From NCBI GenBank assembly GCA_004552595.1, contig SFNX01000071.1, positions 1 to 11,181 on the forward strand: DNA of 11,181 nucleotides, in the 5' to 3' direction. The notes beneath the pieces were generated by a model, which did no database searches, was not told the DNA's origin, and was given only the letters and a program-made list of their open reading frames with translations. The DNA is from Lachnospiraceae bacterium (GTDB taxonomy: Bacteria; Bacillota; Clostridia; Lachnospirales; Lachnospiraceae). Below are positions 7,324 through 11,181 of this stretch, one piece after another (within the stretch, counting starts at the first letter, position 1; each line of letters begins with the position of its first letter). The translations under genes were made by a program, and so were the position numbers.

Positions 7324-8460
7324 ATGGCATCAAAGGTTTATTTTACAACATTTAAGGCAACGGAAAACGAAAATCTTCTTATGAAGTTAAACAGACTTCT
7401 TAAGACAGCAGGGATGGGTGACATTGATTTTGACGATAAGTTTACAGCAATTAAAATCCATTTTGGAGAATACGGAAATTTAGCATTTTTACGTCCTAAC
7501 TATGCAAAGGTCGTTGCAGACTTTATTAAGGAAAAGGGCGGAAAGCCTTTCCTTACCGATTGCAATACACTATATGTCGGCTCAAGAAAAAATGCACTTG
7601 ACCATATTGAGACAGCTTATCTTAACGGCTTTTCACCTCTTCAGACAGGGTGTCATGTATTGATTGCCGACGGACTTAAGGGTACCGATGAGACTTTAGT
7701 AAAAATTGACGGTGAGTACGTTAAGGAAGCCAAAATCGGCCATGCAATTATGGATGCAGACGTGTTTATTTCCCTAAATCACTTTAAGGGACACGAGATG
7801 GCAGGATTCGGAGGTGCCATTAAAAATATCGGAATGGGATGCGGTTCAAGAGCAGGTAAGATGGAACAGCATTGTGACGGAAAGCCACACGTAATTACTG
7901 AAGGATGTGTAGGGTGCGGAGCATGCACAAAAATATGTGCACACTCGGCTCCTATAGTTAAAGACGGTAAGGCCTCAATTGATCAGGATAAATGTGTCGG
8001 CTGCGGTAGATGTCTTGCCGTATGTCCAAAAGATACAATTAAGGCGAATTTTGACGATTCAATTAAAATGCTTAATTACAGAATGGCAGAATATGCATAT
8101 GCGGTTCTTAAAGACAGACCGCATTTCCACATTTCATTAATCTGTGACGTATCACCAAACTGTGACTGCCATGCAGAAAACGATATTCCGATAGTACCTG
8201 ACATCGGTATGCTTGCAAGCTTTGACCCGGTTGCACTTGATATGGCTTGTGCAGATTTAGTCAACAAAATGCCTGCTAATCCTGGAAGTGTACTTTCAGA
8301 CAATATTGAGGCAGATGTATTTAATGAGTGCGGACATCATGACCATGAAAAGCATGACCATTTTGAAATGACTCATCCTGACACTGAATGGAGAAGCTGC
8401 CTTGAGCATTGTATGAAGCTTGGTATAGGTACCATGGATTATGAACTTATAAGAATTTAA
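7324..8460 (+). CDS. DUF362 protein with two [4Fe-4S] ferredoxin motifs
   Basis: This 378-residue protein has an N-terminal DUF362-type domain (about 1-185 and again 265-325) split by a ferredoxin insert. The insert carries two classical C-x2-C-x2-C-x3-C motifs: Cys195, 198, 201 and 205 in CVGCGACTKIC, and Cys224, 227, 230 and 234 in CVGCGRCLAVC, enough for two [4Fe-4S] clusters. GFGGAIKNIGMGCGSRAGK (161-179) is a typical DUF362 signature. Near the C-terminus a His-rich stretch, CGHHDHEKHDHFE (336-348), could bind metal. An electron-transfer or radical/redox accessory role is expected, but no substrate is known. There is no signal peptide, so it should be cytoplasmic. The gene starts two bases after the CapA-family stop, with GGGAGA at 7308-7313 as ribosome site, and its 3' end overlaps the convergent GH5 remnant by 14 bases. 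Confidence 0.9.
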   Translation: MASKVYFTTFKATENENLLMKLNRLLKTAGMGDIDFDDKFTAIKIHFGEYGNLAFLRPNYAKVVADFIKEKGGKPFLTDCNTLYVGSRKNALDHIETAYLNGFSPLQTGCHVLIADGLKGTDETLVKIDGEYVKEAKIGHAIMDADVFISLNHFKGHEMAGFGGAIKNIGMGCGSRAGKMEQHCDGKPHVITEGCVGCGACTKICAHSAPIVKDGKASIDQDKCVGCGRCLAVCPKDTIKANFDDSIKMLNYRMAEYAYAVLKDRPHFHISLICDVSPNCDCHAENDIPIVPDIGMLASFDPVALDMACADLVNKMPANPGSVLSDNIEADVFNECGHHDHEKHDHFEMTHPDTEWRSCLEHCMKLGIGTMDYELIRI

Positions 8461-9446
8461 TCAGTTCATCATAAATATCTTTGTAATGGTCATCGGTAAT
8501 ACCGAAATCCATCTGCTTGTAAGACCACGCCGCCCTGTGAATACCGTATTCATTAAAGGCGGCGTTTATGTCTTTAAACCAGTTAAGTACACCATCCGTT
8601 GCCGCTCTGTCAATTACACCATATTCACCGCAGTAAAGAGGTACATCATATTTTTCGGCCACATCAACTGCCTCTTTAAAGTATCTTTTGAAAAATTCCT
8701 TATCGCACATAACACCGTCATAGCCTTTTGTTAAGTCAGCATAAAATGCTCCGATTGTATTAAGGGCAACCTTATAGTATTCACCCAAATCCTTTGGATA
8801 AGAAATTCTGAAATCATCAGTCATTCCATCAACCCAGTATGCTGCCTGATGAGTGAAAATTAGTGGCTCATAGCAGTGGAAGTTGAATACGATTTTTTTA
8901 TCAACAGGTGCTCTTAATTCTTTTATAGAGATAACGCTGTTGTTTCTTGGCATATTTCCTGATTTCCTTTATTGTTTCTTCAGCTATATCATTCCATATT
9001 TCCTTAACAGAAGGATCTACAACCTCGTTAAGAATCTCAAATGCCATACTGTCTGACAATTTGCCGTAGCGCTTTGCAAGCTTAATCCATAAATTGATAA
9101 ACCTCTGTTTTAATTTTGCATCAAGGAAAAAGTCCTTACAGTTGTCGGAATCATCAAAAATATAGCCGGCGGCCTTGTGAAGATCTAAAATCATATTAAG
9201 ACCGTATTTTTTGCACCATGAGTAGCAGTTGTCAATATAAGTATATCCGCTTTCAATGTCTTCACAGTCTTCGGTTTCTATTACCGAATAATCTATCGGA
9301 AGACGAACGTGATCAACACCCATTGAAGCAATTTTTTCAATGTCGGATTCTTTTATAAATGAATCCATATGCTCCTTTGTAAGAGTGTTCTGGGATAACC
9401 ATCCGCCTAAGTTAATACCTTTTTCAAATCCTTCGAATTTTCTCAT
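8447..9446 (-). pseudogene. Glycoside hydrolase family 5 (endoglucanase-like), frameshifted
   Basis: Two overlapping minus-strand frames together make one GH5 (cellulase A-fold) enzyme. The N-terminal part starts at 9446 with MRKFEGFEKGINLGGWLSQ, then DHVRLPID (45-52), LDLHKAAG (87-94) and the acid/base Glu141 in FEILNE (codon 9024-9026). It then leaves frame after EIRKYAK and stops at 8901-8903. The C-terminal part continues in another frame from about 8945 with NNSV, FNFHCYEP, FTHQAAYW and the nucleophile Glu in CGEYGVID (codon 8624-8626), ending at 8447. Family members I recall have roughly 11 residues, including a beta strand with GG, between the two joined sequences; only 4 bases remain, suggesting a deletion near 29 bp. 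The truncated 181-residue product lacks the nucleophile and should be inactive. The absence of a signal peptide suggests an intracellular oligosaccharidase-like ancestor. A sequencing error remains possible. Confidence 0.85.
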
Positions 9447-9452
9447 GTTTGT

Positions 9453-9458
9453 TCCTTT
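9453..9458 (-). promoter_or_regulatory. Ribosome binding site deciding the GH5 start
   Basis: On the minus strand AAAGGA lies 6 bases before the ATG at 9446-9444, which begins MRKFEGF. An ATG further upstream at 9461 would add five residues, but it overlaps this ribosome site and has only A/T-rich sequence with no ribosome site before it. The start at 9446 is therefore preferred. Confidence 0.7.
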
Positions 9459-9582
9459 CATTTGATAAAGAAAAAATTATTATTCGGAAAATCAATATTT
9501 ATATGGATAAAATAACAAATTTCCTGTATTATTTCTAACATATTATATTAAAAGTATTCAACAGGAAAATAAGGAGACACTT

Positions 9583-9993
9583 ATGAAAAAGTTTTTTGAA
9601 GAATTCAAGAAGTTTATTTCACGCGGTAACGTGATGGATATGGCAGTAGGTATAATTATCGGCGGTGCATTCACTGCAATTGTTAACTCGCTTGTAAATG
9701 ATGTAATAATGCCTGCTGTTTCGATTTTGACAGGCGGCATAGATTTTTCCGGTCTCTGCATTAAGCTTGGAGAAGGGGAAGAGGCGGCTGCAATAAATTA
9801 TGGTTCATTTATTTCTGCGATAGTAAACTTCTTAATCATTGCATTTGTTATTTTCTGTCTTATTAAGGCACTTAACAAATTCCATAAGGAAGAGCCGGCT
9901 AAGGAGCCTACGGAAAAAGAGTGCCCTTACTGCAAATCGATGATTTCCATTAAGGCGACAAGATGCCCGCACTGTACTTCTCAAATAGAGTAA
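9583..9993 (+). CDS. mscL: Large-conductance mechanosensitive channel MscL with zinc-ribbon tail
   Basis: MscL forms a homopentameric inner-membrane pore that opens under membrane tension and releases solutes during hypo-osmotic shock. The 136-residue product has the N-terminal amphipathic helix (KKFFEEFKKFISRGN), the pore-lining first helix VMDMAVGIIIGGAFTAIVNS, a short periplasmic loop (51-74) and a second helix at 76-96. Instead of the usual C-terminal bundle helix, it ends with a zinc-ribbon pair, CPYC (114-117) and CPHC (128-131), joined to the channel by an acidic/basic linker at about 98-113. AAGGAG at 9571-9576 fixes the start. The gene stands alone, divergent from the GH5 remnant, with 121 bases of AT-rich DNA between the two; TATTAT and TATATT strings occur at 9541-9549, but I see no convincing -35 partner. 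Confidence 0.95.
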   Translation: MKKFFEEFKKFISRGNVMDMAVGIIIGGAFTAIVNSLVNDVIMPAVSILTGGIDFSGLCIKLGEGEEAAAINYGSFISAIVNFLIIAFVIFCLIKALNKFHKEEPAKEPTEKECPYCKSMISIKATRCPHCTSQIE

Positions 9994-10039
9994 ATGTATG
10001 TAAAATTCACGAATTTGTACGATTTTTCGTCGGTTTTTA

Positions 10040-10069
10040 TTGACTTATAAATAATAAGCCATTTATAAT
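10040..10069 (+). promoter_or_regulatory. Sigma-A-type promoter of the first alanine-rich gene
   Basis: TTGACT at 10040-10045 and a perfect TATAAT at 10064-10069 are separated by 18 bases, about 48 bases before the ATG at 10117. Five of six -35 bases and all -10 bases match consensus. The surrounding DNA is AT-rich. This predicts strong, independent transcription of the gene at 10117. Confidence 0.75.
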
Positions 10070-10116
10070 TGAATTTATATTGATTATTATGTAATTTAAT
10101 TTTAGGAGGAAACAAA

Positions 10117-10710
10117 ATGTCACGTATTTCAAAGTTATTTACAGGTCTTTGTACAGCTGCTCTTTTCATGATTATTTTAGCAGCTCCTGTTAAGGCTGAT
10201 TTAGCATCAGATGCAGCATGGGTACAGGCTCAGGCACAGGCAGGACTTAAGTCAGCACAGGCAGCACTTGATGCAGCTTACGCTACAGGAGTTAAGGATG
10301 CAGCATGGGTACAGGCACAGCAGGCAGCAGGAATGGCAGCAGGACTTGCACATCAGCAGGACATCGCTAACCAGGCAGCAGCGGGTCTTAAGTCAGCACA
10401 GGCAGCACTTGATGCAGCTTACGCAGCAATCGCTCCTGCAGCAGCAGACAGAGAGGCTAAGGCAGCAGCAGGACTTAAGTCAGCACAGGCAGCACTTGAT
10501 GCAGCTTACGCTACAGGAGTTAAGGATGCAGCATGGGTTAAGGCACAGCAGGCAGCAGGAATGGCAGCAGGACTTGCACATCAGCAGGACATCGCTAACC
10601 AGGCAGCAGCAGGAATGGCTTCAGGCCAGGCTTACCTTCAGGCTATCGCAGCTAAGACAGCAGCTGATGCAGCATGGGTACAGGCACAGGCTTTGGCAGG
10701 AATGCACTAA
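10117..10710 (+). CDS. Secreted alanine-rich tandem-repeat protein, paralogue 1
   Basis: I do not recognise this family. The 197-residue product has a Sec-type signal peptide (MSRISKL, a hydrophobic core, then PVKA) likely cut after Ala27. The mature 170 residues are about 41% alanine, rich in Gln, Gly, Asp and Lys, and lack Cys. Modules are a 47-residue unit (codons 10243-10383), a 29-residue unit (10384-10470), a second 47-residue unit (10471-10611) and a variant tail. Each full unit begins GLKSAQAALDAAYA, and DAAWV recurs at Trp35, 64, 140 and 187. The sequence should be strongly helical. No LPXTG, lipobox or membrane anchor is visible, so release or non-covalent surface attachment is likely. 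Every Lys codon is AAG, Gln CAG, Tyr TAC and Asn AAC, suggesting high expression. TAGGAGGA at 10103-10110 supports the start. Confidence 0.85.
   Translation: MSRISKLFTGLCTAALFMIILAAPVKADLASDAAWVQAQAQAGLKSAQAALDAAYATGVKDAAWVQAQQAAGMAAGLAHQQDIANQAAAGLKSAQAALDAAYAAIAPAAADREAKAAAGLKSAQAALDAAYATGVKDAAWVKAQQAAGMAAGLAHQQDIANQAAAGMASGQAYLQAIAAKTAADAAWVQAQALAGMH
10243..10383 (+). repeat. 141-bp in-frame repeat, copy 1 (47 residues)
   Basis: It encodes a module starting GLKSAQAALDAAYATGVK and ending HQQDIANQAAA. By eye, it differs from the copy at 10471-10611 at three bases out of 141: two change Gln to Lys after DAAWV and one is a silent Ala change at the last base. Confidence 0.9.
10384..10470 (+). 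repeat. 87-bp in-frame repeat (29 residues) between the two long copies
   Basis: It encodes GLKSAQAALDAAYA followed by AIAPAAADREAKAAA. Its first 42 bases are identical to 11072-11113 in the second paralogue. The second half matches the IAP-containing half of the 29-residue units there only loosely. Confidence 0.85.
10471..10611 (+). repeat. 141-bp in-frame repeat, copy 2 (47 residues)
   Basis: This is the second copy of the unit at 10243-10383, differing at three bases. Conservation includes third codon positions, so the copies are recent duplicates or are being homogenised by recombination. Confidence 0.9.
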
Positions 10711-10747
10711 TCAGTTAATAATTATAAAATTTACACAAAATTATTAT

Positions 10748-10777
10748 AAAGGGACCGGTTTTTATTGGTCTCTTTTT
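10748..10777 (+). terminator. Intrinsic terminator after alanine-rich paralogue 1
   Basis: AAAGGGACC (10748-10756) can pair with GGTCTCTTT (10767-10775) as a 9-bp stem with one G-U pair and a 10-base loop, ending in a T-run at 10773-10777. It lies 38 bases after the stop codon and just before the promoter of the next gene, so the two paralogues are probably separate transcripts. Confidence 0.75.
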
Positions 10778-10779
10778 AA

Positions 10780-10808
10780 TTGACTAAGATAAAGCGTTAT
10801 AGTAAAAT
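10780..10808 (+). promoter_or_regulatory. Sigma-A-type promoter of the second alanine-rich gene
   Basis: TTGACT at 10780-10785 and TAAAAT at 10803-10808 are separated by the optimal 17 bases; each hexamer matches consensus at five of six positions. It begins three bases after the upstream terminator T-run and about 50 bases before the ATG at 10859. The same TTGACT hexamer is used by the first paralogue. Confidence 0.75.
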
Positions 10809-10858
10809 AAAGAAAATGCGTAATTATATAATGAATATTCATTTAAGGAGGAATTAAC

Positions 10859-11181
10859 ATGTCACGTATTACAAAGTTATTAGCTGGCGTATTAGCTACA
10901 GCTATGGTTGCTACAGTAGTAGCAGTACCTGTTAAGGCTGATTTAGCTTCAGATGCAGCATGGGTACAGGCACAGGCTGAAGCAGGTATTAAGTCAGGAA
11001 AGGCAGCACTTGATGCAGCTTACGCAGTAATTGCACCAGCACAGGCAACAACAGCAGCACAGCAGGCAGCAGGTCTTAAGTCAGCACAGGCAGCACTTGA
11101 TGCAGCTTACGCAGTAATTGCACCAGCACAGGCAACAACAGCAGCACAGCAGGCAGCAGGTCTTGCTAAGGCACAGGCAGC
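10859..11181 (+). CDS. Secreted alanine-rich tandem-repeat protein, paralogue 2 (partial)
   Basis: A second member of the unrecognised family, cut by the window end after 107 complete codons. It starts with MSRITKL, has a 27-residue signal peptide ending PVKA like its neighbour, and a mature start DLASDAAWVQAQA identical to paralogue 1. It then has two 29-residue units (10985-11071 and 11072-11158) of the form GLKSAQAALDAAYAVIAPAQ plus ATTAAQQAA, and the start of a third, variant unit (GLAKAQA). The hydrophobic core of the signal peptide has diverged, while the repeats and ends are conserved. AAGGAGG at 10845-10851, 7 bases before the ATG, is a near-perfect ribosome site. No cysteine is visible. 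Lys, Gln and Tyr codons are again only AAG, CAG and TAC. The C-terminus, and hence any anchor, is outside the window. Confidence 0.83.
   Translation, partial: MSRITKLLAGVLATAMVATVVAVPVKADLASDAAWVQAQAEAGIKSGKAALDAAYAVIAPAQATTAAQQAAGLKSAQAALDAAYAVIAPAQATTAAQQAAGLAKAQA
10985..11158 (+). repeat. Two tandem 87-bp in-frame repeats in paralogue 2
   Basis: Units 10985-11071 and 11072-11158 differ at three bases (Ile to Leu, Gly to Ala and Lys to Gln in the GIKSGK/GLKSAQ segment). The remaining bases are identical. A third unit begins at 11159 with GLAKAQA, so the array continues past the window. Confidence 0.9.

Noticed and set aside
8940..8957. Programmed ribosomal frameshift in the GH5 gene
   Set aside because: The required shift is +1, no known slippery heptamer or stop-coupled +1 site is seen, and a conserved segment also seems to be missing, which favours a deletion.
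10001..10037. Intrinsic terminator after mscL
   Set aside because: Only short inverted repeats (ACGAA/TTCGT with a 12-base loop, or AAATT/AATTT) precede the T-run; the stems are too weak to call.
10211..10783. Long open plus-strand frame, Gln/Arg-rich, overlapping the alanine-rich gene
   Set aside because: It is open only because GCA/CAG-rich repeats lack stops in that frame. It has no ribosome site or signal peptide, and the alanine frame has all the gene signals.
10243..11158. CRISPR-like or non-coding tandem array
   Set aside because: The units are 87 and 141 bp, multiples of three, in frame with a signal peptide and ribosome site, and have no unique spacers; they are protein repeats.
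10117..11181. Alanine-rich antifreeze (type I-like) protein
   Set aside because: High Ala content and helical periodicity recall such proteins, but the regular Thr spacing is absent and nothing in the context supports ice binding.

Overview
The window looks like AT-rich chromosomal DNA from an anaerobic Firmicute, most likely a Lachnospiraceae-type Clostridia. This is inferred from the AT-rich coding style, strong AGGAGG-type ribosome sites, a hybrid kinase with a 7TM-like sensor, a DUF362-ferredoxin protein, an MscL carrying a zinc ribbon and a GH5 endoglucanase-like gene. No database search was possible, so genus and species are not assigned.

Layout. (1) 1-2008: the 3' end of a tryptophan operon, with trpB (truncated by the window edge), trpA and trpF tightly packed (8-base overlap, then 0-base spacing). 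(2) 2046-2984: a Na+/Ca2+-exchanger-family antiporter on the same strand, with no visible terminator after trpF. (3) 3079-8460: a likely single transcription unit of a YczE/YitT-like membrane protein, a 793-residue hybrid histidine kinase starting 3 bases after it, a CapA-family protein and a DUF362 protein with two [4Fe-4S] motifs. (4) 8447-9446, minus strand: a GH5 glycoside hydrolase broken by a frame change that separates its two catalytic glutamates. Its 3' end overlaps the DUF362 gene. (5) 9583-9993: mscL with a C-terminal zinc ribbon. (6) 10117-end: two tandem paralogous genes for secreted, alanine-rich repeat proteins, the second cut by the window edge.

The first three regions are recognisable housekeeping or signalling genes. 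TrpB and TrpA form tryptophan synthase, and TrpF feeds the same pathway two steps earlier. The YczE-like protein and hybrid kinase are probably translationally coupled, but the signal and target cannot be read from the window.

The most unusual part is the end. Each alanine-rich paralogue has its own near-consensus sigma-A promoter, a strong ribosome site and a 27-residue signal peptide. Each is built from 29- and/or 47-residue modules nearly identical at DNA level, and each uses a very restricted codon set. This suggests a highly expressed, recombining family of exported proteins that I do not recognise. It is the best candidate here for an undescribed system.
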